The notes beneath the pieces were generated by a model. The model was not told the DNA's origin. It did no database searches and saw nothing but the letters and a program-made list of their open reading frames with translations. Made by a program: the position numbers and the translations under genes. Shown one piece after another: positions 11,001-24,236 of a stretch of 64,000 nucleotides of DNA. Source of the stretch: Aphelenchoides besseyi. Lineage: Eukaryota > Nematoda > Chromadorea > Rhabditida > Aphelenchoididae. The stretch is from assembly GCA_024699855.1 (NCBI GenBank), contig JAMPIQ010000002.1, positions 10,416,001 to 10,480,000 on the forward strand, written 5' to 3'. Position 1 is the stretch's first letter; each line of letters opens with the position of its first letter.

Positions 11001-13066
11001 CGGAAATGAGACGATCGTTGAAGCACAAGACTTATTAGCATAAACAAACGTCCTTCAACGATTTGTATGACTTAAAACAAAGAACTCCGTTCGAAGAATT
11101 CAAATCGCCGTCGCTTTGAGCAAAACAAACGCTCAACTATTGAGCAAGCAACGGCGCCTCCGTATCAAGGACGTAAGATACGTTTGTCTCCGAGATTCCA
11201 CGACTTCAAACCACAACGTCCGACAATTTCTTTTGTTCGTGTGCACCGTAACATCACGACGCCTCTCGGATATCGTCGCGCTCGTAAACCCATCACGCTT
11301 CAATTGGCACTACCAAACAAATACAGCTGCGCGACATCTTGGCTTCTAGTCGACGGGTTCAATTGCTATGCTTGTTGCTTTCAACCACTGTGCTCAAATT
11401 GAAATCTAAACTGCCGCTTGAAAAGTTCAATGACAACGCGTTGAATAGTTTCCTTGAAATTCATCATCATAATGAAGAAACAAATCAACCTGTCAAAGTC
11501 GATAGGTGCCGTGAAAGCACATCGAATTCGTAAATCGATTCCCGAATCATTGTTCTAAATACCGATTACCTGTCGAGCTCATAAACCCACGTGTCGATTG
11601 CAACGAAATCTGCATTTTACATTGGTACTTCGTTTGTCGTAATTTTATGGTTTTTTGCGCTCTCTGAGAAAACCTAAGAAGTTCTCTTTGAAAACACCGT
11701 GTTACTCAAGAAAAACAAATTCCCAAACAAATTTTTATGTTCTCTTTTATGTGATTGAATTTCTTTTGGATCGGTTTGTTCCATGGATCGGCATCGGGGA
11801 CTTTCAACGCTTCGACAAATTTGAACCAACAAACAGCGGCAAAGGATTTCGAATATCGCTGCTTATGGCTCTTCAATCTGATCATAGTTTGCATAGTGAA
11901 AGGTGGCCAGAAATCGGGAATCAAAAACGAATCGTCGTGCAGGTGTGCCAACAGACACGCGACCGAACCAAACCGCATGCTCATCAACCATCTGATTTCA
12001 ATTCACTGAAAGGAGTCGTCGAAATTGCAAACTGTACGTGAGTTGATTCCGCCTACCGCTCACATTATGGCCAATCGAAATGCACATAAATTTTGTGCTT
12101 TTCGTCCGCAGTTGCATCTATTTTGCTGGTTGATGATTGACGGTTTATTTTTGTCCGAAGATTCTAAACGTCGGTGACTCTATCAATTCAAAGCCTAAGG
12201 TAGTTGTATACGATTAACTTCTCTATTAACTAATCAAATATTTCAGTAGTAGTGCCGCAGTTAACTGAATCTTAAGGTTTAACTGCGCATTGCTTCTTAA
12301 GCCTGATCACGAACCGACACGGACAACTCGCTTGACTTTGCTTGATGATTTGAAAGGCATTTAGTCGTGTCAAATGTTCGTAACGTTTTTGAAGTTTTCC
12401 AATATCAAAGGAGTATTGTTGGCGAATTCAAACGAGAAAATGAAGATAAGTGCTGTTGGCGTGTGGATCCATTTGAGCACGATACGTCGGCAAACAAAAC
12501 TTGGAGAATTAGAACATAAAAGGCACCTGAGAAGAGCCGGAAATTTAGGAAGTCGGAGAACAAGAGAAATTTCGCTCATGAAACCCAACGACCGGAAAGA
12601 TGGAAAACGAATCTGCGAGGTGTTTGTGGAGGTTGGCCGAAACTGAAGTTGTTTCGTGAGGTCGACGATGAAGCGCCGCAGTTTCCAGTTGTTGGATTTT
12701 CATTTAACTCGAATATTCGTCTACGGTCAGAATTAAGTCTCATCTTCACGCTTAGTGTCACCCGAGTTTATTGCGTTGATTATTCAGATTTACAATAATA
12801 AGCGTATTATTTGGCATCGACTAAAATGAACGGCAGAACTTTTGCGTATAACTCTTTTGAATAGAAAACAATGAGCCCGAGAAGTATTTACCATTTAGGC
12901 GTTTGATGTCAACGAATAGAGCAAATTAATGGGACAATTCGTTGTCATCAAATCCCAAATGGAATTAAGGGTCTTCGTTGAACAAAAAATAACAATTCGA
13001 TGAAGAGGTTATGGCACTGTGCAAAATGGCATAATGAAACAGGTGGGTTCGACGAGAAGTCGTCGC
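5100..13066. other. About 8 kb with no recognisable gene, upstream of the Hox gene
   Basis: Frames here are short, overlap on both strands, and show no domain, no coherent exon chain and no consistent splice phases. GC-richer patches near 7.8-9.2 kb open several frames at once, which is expected by chance when stop codons are rarer. Copies of CTGATTGG (inverted CCAAT) occur at 5616-5623, 9292-9299 and 10885-10892. No transposon ends, tRNA boxes or tandem arrays were seen. The likely role is regulatory DNA for the posterior Hox gene or undetected noncoding RNA; this is inference from position. Confidence 0.5.
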
Positions 13067-15883
13067 TTAGTGTTTTACTGTAAGATAACCTCTAATTGCA
13101 CGATGTCCGCTATCTACACAACTTTCGTATTTGAGTGATTTGAATACCCGTGTTAGCCAATGACAAAACGCTTTCAACGTGTGTTCGTAGAGTTGTTTGA
13201 CTGTTGTAGAAGAGTCCGTTCGTTCTGTTGTAGCTGACGGAACATATCGTGTAGTTAACATCATAGGTGGACGCATTGTAACCGTGCGAGTATCCGGCGA
13301 ATTTGGTTGGCTTCCACCGTTTGAAGTTGGACGTCCAATTACGGGCGGTAGAATGCCGCCGTAAGGCCCAGTAACACCAGTAGTAAGTCGTGGACGCGTG
13401 TTACCCAACTCTTCTGACGGCGGAGCAGATGGTTGCACACTTGTGAAAGGAGGAAGCGGAGACGGCGGCTGCGATGGATAAATACCAGGTAATCGAGATA
13501 CAGATCCAGTTCTCGTAACATAACCACCTTCAGTCGATTCGCTTGGACTTGGAGAAATAGGCACCCACGTTGGTTGTTGTGTTTGAGTCTCAATAACTGA
13601 AATAGAATATTAAACCATATCATATATTTTTATAACCTACTTGTTTGTGTAGTTTTAATTAAACGTGCCCAAAAGTTATTTTCTACAGAACTACTTGGTG
13701 TTGGAGTTGTCGTCTTGTAAAACTTCTCCTTTCTATTTTCACTCGCTCCGAAGATTCCCGCTTGAAAACCTTCGGGCATTCCGAGTTCACGTTTAGAAAA
13801 GAAGCGATTGTGGAAACCGAATGGTATAGAGATGGGTACGTAGGCTCGGCCGATTTCTGTCATTGTTGTTGCGTCGACAATCAATAGCACACCTAAAAAA
13901 TGATTGTTATTGTTTCGATTATCAATAAACCTTTATTTTCTGCGATGTCTAAAGCGCGAACAATTAGAACACCATCGTCTTCACGATGTGCATCGGGACG
14001 TGGAACAAACCACGGTTCATGCAACACCAAAGTTGGATCCGATTTGAACTGCTTGTTATGAACACCGGAAGGATCTTCAACGTTGATTTTCAAGATCTTA
14101 TTATCAGCAGCAAATGGATGTTCGACCATGTACGACCATTTGTAATGACGACCATCAAAAGCGTGATTGATTTGAGGAAAATCAGCAGAAATTGTTTCCT
14201 GAAATTGAGTTCAACTTCGTTTTCGAACGAAAATTTCACCTGTGGAATAAGATAACTGTACATTACACGATTGTCATTCAAGTCCATCGTAAACCGTAGA
14301 ATACGGGCAGTGTTTGGATAGACTTGTGAAGTGAGGAAATCAGTGTAAAAGTATCTGAAATAAACTTTGTCAAGAAAAACATTTCGACTGTCGAAATTAC
14401 TTGACATATGGATCATGACTATCGTAAACCACCTAAAATCAATTCAACTTTAAAATCAAGTGCGATTACAAACCATATCAGCAATAACGCTTCCATCGCT
14501 ATCTTCGTACGCGTTTAACTGATGGGTAACAAACATCGAAGGGAACACTTCGAACGGCTTCTGAGTAATCCAAGTTTTTGTTTTCTTTTCAAAAATCAAA
14601 AATCTAAAGATGTTTAATAGTTTGAACGTGTCTTTTTGCATTTACCGCATCGGAACCATGTCGTAGAAGTCCATTCCCCACAAACCACCGCGTTGCAACG
14701 AACCTTTGCCGTGACTAACCGGTGGCTCTTTGAATTTGCACGGATTGATTAACAACGAGGTTACTGGCAGAATCACGTAGTTTTGGGTACTTGTAATTGA
14801 GTGCACATAGCCAGGAAGTAACGTCTTGTCGCCTATGTATTCGTCGTTTTTATCACATGCATTCGAATCCCAAATTCCATAGTCGTACATTCCAAGTACA
14901 CGACGAACACCGTTCGGATCGACTGTGAATATTCCCTGAAAAAGTGAAGTTTTCTGAACATATTAGATGCAAACTCACTTGATAGAAACGTTGTTCATTA
15001 AAATTCATTGCACTAAAAGATCCCCAAATTGTTCCGTCGGCATCTCTTCGTTCGTGAATGGCCATCGATATGGGAATCATGTTTGGTCGAGGGTTACCAA
15101 AAACATCGTTTTCCTCGGTAAACGAAAATAATTTGAAGTTGCTTAATGTTTGTACCTAAATTCAGATATCAATAGCCGATTCTTTTATCTCTGCTAACAT
15201 CAAACTCGTAGCCAACCCAATAGGGCGCTTCTGTTCCAGCTATTATCTTTGTTCCAACACGCCAAAAATCAAGATTGGGATGAAAACGCGCAGAATCAGC
15301 GTTTGATGGCACTTGTTCCCACCGATTCATAGCCGTCAAGTTGTAATCCGACCAACCAGCCCATGGAACAGATGCTTTGCTCATGTTTCGATCGTAAAAC
15401 TCCCAAATTTTGTATGGACGTGCTGGATAGTATTGAGCAGAAAAAACGACCTAATACAATATGGTTAGCTTGTTAAAACGATTAGTTTCCTACTTGACCA
15501 TTGCTAATATGAAACGATCCAACAGCACCAATTGCATCGATCATATGACTCAACTTGTGACCCGGAGGTGCACTTTGACTTCCATACGCGGCTGATAATT
15601 GGCATAAAAAGTAACCATCTAAACAACTCGTCTAATGAAGCGTAACTCTCAAATCAACTTTACCAATGAATTTGGGAATATTCTTTGATGGACAGTACAA
15701 TTCTTGATATTTGTCCCCGTCCCACGCTTCCGGAAAACCGAGATGAACTTTCCGTACACTTTGGGCGTGAGTTGTTGTTGTGAAAAGCAAAATTGGTAGT
15801 AAATACTTCAGTAAGAAGATAAACCAATGCGGAATCAAATGAGCCCCAAAAATCATAGTCGTAAAATTCAGAGGTTTGCGCAT
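13067..15883 (-). CDS. Secreted carotenoid cleavage oxygenase (RPE65/BCO family) with long Pro/Ser/Thr tail
   Basis: Multi-exon gene. The N-terminus (ATG at 15881-15883) has a strong hydrophobic signal segment (WFIFLLKYLLPILLF) ending near THAQS. The family's four iron-binding histidines are recognisable: ARFHPNLD, GYVHSIT, FVTHQLNAYED and PFGFHNRFF. The typical end region WFVPRPDAHREDDGVL and LLIVDATTMTEIGRAYVPI is present. Family members cleave or isomerise carotenoids and retinoids with Fe(II) and oxygen. Nematode members exist, and the signal peptide here suggests a secreted or ER-lumenal enzyme. After the catalytic domain comes a tail of about 200 residues rich in Pro, Ser and Thr (SQPPSPLPPF, SAPPSEELG), unusual for the family. 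Exons and introns of about 40-60 nt alternate throughout. Substrate cannot be read from sequence. Confidence 0.87.
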
Positions 15884-18192
15884 CAATGGAATTGTCAAAG
15901 TCGTTGTTTCAGTTTCATGAACGTTGATTATCAAATTGTAAGGTTAGTCAGCAGCTGAAACCAACTAGTTTACAAGTCTCCACCGTTTATAAGCGACGCA
16001 ATTTCAGTTAAAATTGAAAGTTACAACGCGTTGATTGAAAGCACCAAAAAGACATTTTAAGATTAAAGCTTTTAGTTTACAAAACAAACTCGCCAATATG
16101 CTCGGGAATATAAACAGAAAACTACTGGACTGTAAATACTTTACAATCCAATGAAAATCAAAATTGAATGCAAAGTTCTCTTGTGCTTAATCAGATATTC
16201 TTCTACAAAGCGATCTGAAGGCACAGCTAATAGCGTTATGACCAAATGATATGATGTGTTTCCCGACATCTTGTTCACATTTTTCAGGTCAAATTTTAGC
16301 TCATCTAAGCGGGACTAGGGTATTTTCGATTCGCGTTGTGGTTCTTGTTTAATCGTTCGATTCACTCCTCCCCTTTTGTGTTCTCATCAAGTCGCTACAT
16401 GAACCGAATTCGTCACGACTTATTCGCGAAGCCGAGATTACCACATGCGCGGAGCTCTTCTTGGACCATCAAATGGCTTCATATACGCGCACAACACGTG
16501 TGTACAATCGCGCTCAAAGCTCGTTCTTCGCTGGTCATTGTACATCTTCTTTGATCAACCTCGAAATGAATTAATTGAGACAATAAATCGCACGGACGCA
16601 CTAACCGTCCGAATGGAAAGGGAGTGTCCGGTGACTGAAACCCTTCTGTTGACCTTTGCTTCATTTTTTGCGCGTAATTCTCGCACTTGAAGTCCAATGT
16701 TACTAAAAATACAAACATGTTGATCGTTCTAATGAAACATTTTTCATAAGCTTTTTAATTTGTTAACCCTCTTATTTGTAATAAACGATCAGCTTGTAAA
16801 CGACTACACACCTTTGCCCAAAAAAATCTGCTAACTGCAATAGACAGCGATGTTGAATGCTTTGATTTTGACAAGACTGTTCGATTGCATCCAAAGTGAA
16901 TTTTATCGCACGCGTCTGCACTTACTAATTCACGACCTCATCCGTCGAATTAACGTCGGTGATTGGGCACGAGCGAGCGATCGGGTTTTCGAGTTCTTGC
17001 GCACGCGGTCTAATCTCCGAGCACAATTAAACAGTTCGGTTTGTAGTTCAGAATTCGTGATTTGATGGGCCAAGGAATGCAATCGAAAGTCCGATTAGTT
17101 GTGGAATTCAATTTCTGTCTTTATCCAAGTTTTTATTCTCGTTAGCAGCTTGAAAAATGACCAAGAAACACCCTTAAAGTATGATCCAATAGTAACAAAG
17201 GTCATTAGGTAATTGTTTTCATAAATGTAACTCTAAGCTTCTTGACTTTCTGTTTGACCTCGATTTAAAAATCAATAAATTCGAATTATAATCTGGAATG
17301 CGCAAACTAAAACCTTCTGGTCATGCGATTTTCGTGGGCATTACAACAAGAAGAGCAGTGCAATGCTCTACAAAAACCTCAGAACCAAACTTTGAAATTG
17401 TGTTCTAGAATGATGCAAATAAAAAGTCGAATGCTATCTCGGAGTTTGATAGGCCAGTATGAAAGGCTTGTATTCTGATGTTCATCAAACACACTGTCCC
17501 TACAAACACCGGATAGCAAATGACCGATCACTTAGTCGAGTGAATATTTTCAACTAGAAATCGAATTTAACAACCGATAATCTAAACTTCTTTTCGAAGA
17601 CAATTTCCAAACAATGATTGTTCGAATCAATGTTTCCAAAACAATGCGATGGGCGGAACCGTTTTGATTTTGCCGAAAACGTACAACCATTGATCAACGA
17701 AATCTAAAGATGCAAACGCTAACACGACCACACAATTCCGTTGCATCGCCGCGATCGTGGACCGTCAGTTGGTGTGGACGACGTTTTCGTGTTAGACATC
17801 CGCAAAGGTCACGTTTAAGACTCCACAGAAACAAAAAGAAAACGTAAATACCACTGTCGTTTTGTTCTTAACGGACCTCTACGGTGTGTTTTGCCCGACC
17901 GCCCCAAACATTGTCATCAGCGGTGTGTTCATCATCGTACAAAAACGAAAACGTGGTCGGGCAGCGTTCAAGAGATTGAGGCAAATCAAAGCAGATGATT
18001 CATTTTTCGGTCGATTTCAAATGAATTTTTGTATGAAAATTTTTGACTTAATTGTTTGCAATAATTCTCTTCAGCGATGAGATAATTGATTCGATCAAGA
18101 GGTTCTTTTCTGTTTACTCATCAAATTTACACGAAATTTAAACTCTACGAACTAATGTAGATAACAATAACCGGTAAAATGCCCGCATCGAG
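15884..18192. other. Intergenic, no gene seen
   Basis: This stretch lies upstream of the carotenoid oxygenase and downstream of the dopamine receptor. Only short frames without domains are present. A near-duplicate TTTCCAAA(A)CAATG occurs twice at about 17604-17646. No RNA gene or mobile element was recognised. Confidence 0.45.
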
Positions 18193-20391
18193 TCAACGGC
18201 GAAATATATTTTTGAAGGCTCGACGAAATCGTGGATCCAAAACACCGTATGCTATGGGATTGAAAGCACTATTCAAACTGAAATTGCGATTAAAGTTCCC
18301 TACGCAGTCTGATTTAACTCACTATCCAAGCCATGTGGTCAGAAATGTTATGAGGAAGTGGACACAGTTCGTTTCATAGGCAATAATACACAGCGCATTA
18401 CTCAAATGAAATGAAAAGAACGGGACCCAACATCCGAGAAAAACCGCTAAATTGAATTTGGACAAAATAATTGTGGGAATTAACTCACCCAAAACGACAG
18501 CCAAAGTTATCGTTGCCTTCTTCTCACGTTTAAACTGACGAGTAGCCTTTTTGACTAACCGTCTACTCGGATTCTTGTGAAAACGAAAACCACAGAACAT
18601 ACGTCGAAAGAAGTTTCCTTGTTCTCGCTGACTTGCCACAGAAGTTCTTCGGCTGCAAGCAATTACATTCATGAGGTACAACATAGTAAATTACCTAAGT
18701 GAAATAGATTTCGAAGTTACCATGTTGTTCCTGAAACTTCCGTTGTTGTCCACTGCATTTGATCGCCACCAACTACTCAGAAGTGCAAAGAAGAGTGAAC
18801 CGTTTTGCGATTTGCCGTTGGTTTGCGATGAACTCAGAAGTTTGGCTGTGGATGGATGCAATTGCAAAGCATCCGGTCGAATCAAAGATGTAGCCGGAAT
18901 TGAAAACGTGTCGTAATGATCAACGTTCGGTCGCTGAAGTTAACAAACTTATAGTATGAATTAAGCGAAAACATACCGTTTGTGGTAGCTGTAGATTATG
19001 ATTGTTATTAGGTTCTTCATCGAAATCAAAACTAAGTATTCCATTTAATTCGTTCATTTCATGATGCGGATTCGGCTTTTGACTTAAATCGACAGTAATC
19101 GTAGTGTCGAAGTCAAGACTCGTTTGGCTCAAACTATCAATAAATGGAAAGGTTTCAGCCAAATCATCTCCGAAACATCGTGGAATAAATGGCGGAGTTA
19201 CTACAAGTGTGTTACTTGAAGAAGAAGATACGCCAATAGTCGTACGCGTTGGAACATTAATAGGCGTCTGTTGAGAGGGAGAATTGTGTACCGGATCATT
19301 CAATTGCTGTTTGCCAGTGCTAATATCGTCCGAAGATCCACTTATAGTTGGATAAGACGATGTCTGAATATAATGAATTTTGAGTTTTTATCATTCGTCT
19401 TACCGCATAACTGTACTCATAAAACAACTGATCACCACGACGCTTGAAATGTTTTCCGACCTGATGTGCTACTTGTGCACCACTAAGTAATGCCGTACTT
19501 ATATGATCGCTGTCGATCCGACTTTGTGACGGCGCCATGTGACGCAAACATCGTGCTCGTTCGCGAGCTCTCAAACGATAGAAGATAACCGTGTAAAGAA
19601 TAATCATCGCTGCACACGGAAGAAAAAATGAAAGTAGGGATGAGAATATAATGAAATATGCGTTTGTAAATTCGCATTGCTAAAATAATATTAACTGAAT
19701 CAGTTCGATTACTTACTTGTTTGCTACTGTCAATCTGATTAGCTCCAAGAAAAACAGGCAACGCAACACTAATCGAAACAACCCAAACCACACCAATTGA
19801 AAGAAACGCTCGACTACTTCTAGTACCGTATTGTGCATATGCAAGCGGATGCCCGATAGCAATGTAACTAAAGTATTTTCAAGGTTCATTCTGTTAGGTG
19901 GAATTTCTTACCGATCAATACAAATAGCAAGAAGATTGAGAATCGATGCTGTCGAACAGGCGACGTCAACTCCAATGTACAATTTGCACAATCCGCCGCC
20001 CAAATCCCACAAGAAGTTGTTCCACTAGATGTATCGATATAACTCAAATGCAATTGTAAACCAACCTCAAAATACACAGCAAAAGACATTACACAAACAG
20101 CCACCTAAATAATCAATTACGAATCGCATTTGGAGATTGTCCTACTAATAAATCCGAAACAGCAAGTGAAACGATTAGAAGATTAGTCACAGTTTGCAAC
20201 GATCGCTCTCGCGCCACTGCAGCAATAACTAAGCCATTTCCGAAGACAGTGAGAAACGGGACAATCAAAAGTAACAACGAGAAAGGTTTCGTGTTCGAAG
20301 TGGAAAGTTGAACGTCATCGAGAGAAATCGTCGTCACTTCCACGGGACCGGTATTTTGACAAAAGTCGGCAATTGAGCAGCTGATATTCAT
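18193..20391 (-). CDS. D2-like dopamine receptor (rhodopsin-class GPCR)
   Basis: Starts at ATG 20389-20391 and ends at TGA 18193-18195, with several short introns. TM1-2 read [20 protein letters not shown] and [15 protein letters not shown]3 has the amine-binding Asp ([17 protein letters not shown]) and ends in DRY ([12 protein letters not shown]). TM5 ([17 protein letters not shown]) keeps the S-S-x-x-S serines that contact catechol hydroxyls. TM6 is CWVPFF after [16 protein letters not shown]7 is [11 protein letters not shown], with NPxxY as NPIAY. Intracellular loop 3 is very long, about 300 residues, Ser/Asn-rich. The C-tail stops right after helix 8 ([11 protein letters not shown]). A long third loop with a minimal tail is the layout of Gi/o-coupled D2-type receptors such as nematode DOP-2/DOP-3. 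Which of the two is orthologous cannot be settled by eye. Confidence 0.87.
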
Positions 20392-22358
20392 GTCGAAAAC
20401 GGCAGTTGAAGAAGATGATAGGGGGCGTTAGTTCCGCTTTTTCAGTCCAATTCGACGCTTAATTACGTTACCACAAAACCAAGGTTTAATTCCTAGACCA
20501 GAATAACGCGAATATCTCGTAATCATATTTGGCTTCGTTACGAAGATGCGGCTCTAAATGCCGTTGGGCAGCGGTCGCTTATCTTCGCGCTGCCCGGGAC
20601 GCCAATTCATACGTCCGCACAACCGCACAGACTGTCGGGTTCGGTTTGCGATGGAGTAATCACAGCATTCTGAACAAACTGCGTGTTCCTGAAATTAGTT
20701 TCTTTGCAAGCAGTTGTTCGAAAGATGGGGTGATACGAAGAGATTGACAAACAGCAATGTAACAAAGTTGATTGCACGAAAGAAAACGAGTTGCAAAGAT
20801 TTTGAATGAATAGCGGTGTTTGAGAAGAAGTATCTAGTGTTTCTTCGAGTAACAATGACCAGTGAGTTTGTGTCAGAAGTTGATTCACGAATCCAATGTC
20901 GACCGGTAGTATTCCGAAAACAACACGTCGAACTGTCCGAAGATTATGAGCGTCATCAGCACTCGAAATAACTTTGCGAAATTTGACCACAAAAAAGACA
21001 TCACTCGACTTCGCATCGGTCGCAGCTAATCAGCTTAGCGATCCATGTTTGCATGAATAATCAAAAAAGGTAAAACGAATGAAAATTAGTAATGCAAAAC
21101 GAACGCATTCGAAGAGCGTAGTTGATGAAGTTGAGACGAGATTAGGAAACGCGTCAATGCGCTACAAACTAATCGGACTTAGAATGGGAAGAAACAGGAC
21201 GGTTAATTTGAGGCAGCTCCAGACGTGCTTCGGTCGGGCCCATGCGACTCCGATTTACCCGGAAATTGATGCTCTACTTCGAATGTTAAGAGTTTGTTCG
21301 TTGTCCGCGTGCCAAAAACCTCAAACGAATCAGCGGTTGCAGTGTTAGAAAAAAAGAGAATAAAACGTAAGCGATAAGTTACTGAATTAGAATCGGTTTT
21401 AACGCGTGTTGTCGCTATTCGTCTGGACGTTTTGTTAGAAATAGAAAAGAAACGATGTTAGCACACGCTGTTTGACGAAAAGAAACGACCAACTACTACA
21501 AGGCTAGAACACCCAGAACGTGCAACTATTGATTATGCGGTAAAACACGTCGAGATTCCGTTCAATTTTCTCTGATGTCGATAAAATTGAATTGAAATTC
21601 TAACAGAAAGGTTTTGTATGATCTGATGGCAATGCGTTAATCGTATGTGTGAAGAAAGAGTACTGTAATGATTACGCAAAATGGCTAACCTGCTACTCGA
21701 CTTTCTCGAACTTTGGTTTGATACGTGTCGACGAAGCGAAAATCTCTTGGGCTTCGGATCAACGTCTATCAGCACCAATGAGTAGCGTTTACCGCCGTGG
21801 AATGTTGCCTGAGCTTGTGCAATAAAAAGTGGTTTCGATGAGAACAATTGACGAACGGTTAACCTGAACTGCTCACACAAGAAGTTATTTCAGTTACAAA
21901 GCGACTTCAACGCAAACTGCACAGCAGAAGATGCAGCTTTCCGACGCGAATCATTAAAAGCTAAAGCATGAATCCGAAAACTCTTCAAATTTTGTTGCAG
22001 AACCCATTCTCTTTTGTGATCTGCGTTCCGGTCAGACAAGAAGTTTATTGTCTAAGGGCAGAAGACTTGAAGCCATTCAAACAGATAAAAGGCTGCGCTT
22101 TTAATGTACAGTTTGCGTGAATGTTGTTTCGTAACAATTACTTCTGAACTCATCGACGAATAGATGGTGAATTGCAGTGGCGAGGTCAATACGATGAGAA
22201 GATTGCTAAAACACAATTATAAGTTCATTAATAAAATGATAGTTATTAACGGGACTTCACGATTCAGATTCTTAAGTCAGAAATCCCTTTAAGAAGCAGA
22301 ATTCCAAAACAAATTAGTTTTTGGAGGTTGAGTGCGTGACATTGGGTATACGAGCGAT
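20392..22358. other. Intergenic, no gene seen
   Basis: Region 5' of the dopamine receptor and 3' of the second GPCR. A GC-richer patch at about 20.52-20.65 kb is just upstream of the receptor start and could be its promoter. No exon chain or RNA gene was recognised. Confidence 0.4.
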
Positions 22359-24236
22359 TCATTCAAGCGCTTCGAAAATTGACTTATGAGAATTGTCAAC
22401 TGAAGATGACATTCTATCTTCATTTGTTTCCATTTCTCTCGCACGTGCAGATTTGCTCAGACAAGTAATACAAAACGCAAAAAATGAATGAAGACGACTA
22501 ATCGGGAATTCCAAGTGCATGACGTTAAATTGACTACGATCACGTTTCAATTTCGTGCCTGAATTTAAGTGACATGAAGAAGAACAATTTCATTAAATCA
22601 ACTCATCGCAGTTGCTTTTTGGTCTGTATATTTGAAGATGACAATAAAACACGAGTCAACGTAAAAACTGGTCGGTAGTGGCCGAAAACCCATTGGGCGT
22701 TTGATATGCGAATACACGAAATTCTCGCACTTCTTCCCGGTATAGGAATTCATTTATCTTCAGCGGAAGTCTACGCCTTGACTTCTTTGCGGTGTGCTAA
22801 CCGCCGGAATAGCCGGACGAAATGTACATAAAGAGGTTTTGTTGCAAATTTAAAGTATTCGATCGAGACAGAGATAATCGCAGATTCTCTCACCGAACTA
22901 TCAACGCTCCATTCAACACCCGATACGTGGATTGCGATACAGTTGGGTCGTATCTTTGAATTACGTAGTGAGCAATGTAAATTAGTGCTGCGGGAGTCTG
23001 AAGTTTTCACAAAAAGATCACGGATTAGTAGACTCGAATTTTACCTCGATAATTAAAAATACGCAACAGATAACAAAGAGCATTCGAGTTGTTGCGTGAT
23101 GTGTCGTACGACCGCAGATAGACGGCGACGGTTTACTTTCCAACGCACTTGAAGAAGATGGAGGTGATGATTCGAGACCAAAAACCGGACTGCCACTGTT
23201 CTTCGATTTTCGTACTCTTCTACGCCCATCATTCGACTGTTCGCCAATAGAATTTGTAGCCCAACTGCGCTTCCGGTCTTCAGTTTTCCGAATTGCATGT
23301 GACAATTTGAACGTGAATATCTTAAAATCGATCAGGTTTCCAATCAAAAACGTGTTGCCAAAAGAAATTTACATCAACGGTGTTTACTTGACTTACCGTC
23401 AAGAGAAAACAGGGCAAAATGTGTATGAACACCGCTCGTGTCCAATATTGACATGTGTAGAACAATTGCTTGTAGTCCAAAATAAGGGACGAATACTCTA
23501 AAACATTCAACGGTTAGAATCAAAAAACATCAAAACCTATAACACAATAGCTACGTGTCTCAAATTGAACTTGTCTCATCCGTTTGCCAACAATATCCGG
23601 TAATTCGCATAAGACGGCAAACTAAAAATAATCCTAAGTTCAATTCATGAATGACGAATAACGCACAAAGAAGATGGAAACAATAGTGATTTTGACGATT
23701 TTCGGTGTACACAACTGTTGAACAGAACGTGGAAGACACACGTAGAAGAATCGTTGAATGGCAAGAAACACAGTCAACCAAACGGCGGACGTATGAAAGA
23801 TTTTCGGTAGAATCTTTGTAAGTATTGGATAAACTCGACACCAAAAACTGCTTAGGCCCTCGTTTTGATCAACTTTGTAGCCTCCAAAAATGTAATAGTA
23901 GACAAAAAAAGGCAACGAGATCAGTCCTAAAAGTGAATTTGCGTTTTGTGCTTTATGCTCGAACCAGTTAACAAATCCATAAATGCCATTGAAGTTAGAA
24001 TAAAATTTGTGGGTGTTCGTAAATGAACTTTTGACAAAACAACAATAATACACGAATTCGTCACTGTTGTGATTCCACAAACTATAGGGAAGACGTATCC
24101 GTAAATAGGAATAGCGATTTCCTGCAACTTGTCGTTGTTAACAATACGTTCGAGTTAAGTTTATATGCCACTCTTTGCTTACCAGTGGTACGGACTCGTT
24201 GATATCGAATATAATGCAATCACGACAATCGTTCAT
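22359..24236 (-). CDS. Peptide GPCR of the sex-peptide/myoinhibitory-peptide receptor type
   Basis: Starts at ATG 24234-24236 with a short acidic, Cys-containing N-terminus, then TM1 IYGYVFPIVCGITTVTNSCII and the loop HLRTPTNFILTSMAFMDLLTG into TM2. TM3 is IFHTSAVWLTVFLAIQRFFYVCLP; the HTSxWLTxxLAxQRxxYVC pattern marks the SPR/MIP receptor group, which lacks a standard DRY. Later exons give the TM4-5 region (LCELPDIVGKRM, WTRAVFIHILPCFLLT), a third loop (KLSHAIRKTEDRKR) and TM6 (RMLFVICCVFLIIE, then TPAALIYIAHYVIQ). The exon ending at 22894 has a GTGAGAG donor. The best in-phase continuation is the exon after an acceptor near 22.5 kb, giving SFFAFCITCLSKSARARE and an acidic tail ending at 22359. 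That last join is tentative. Likely a neuronal neuropeptide receptor. Confidence 0.78.

Noticed and set aside
11655..12041. 128-codon plus-strand frame in the Hox-side desert
   Set aside because: Three frames overlap it on both strands, with no recognisable motif.
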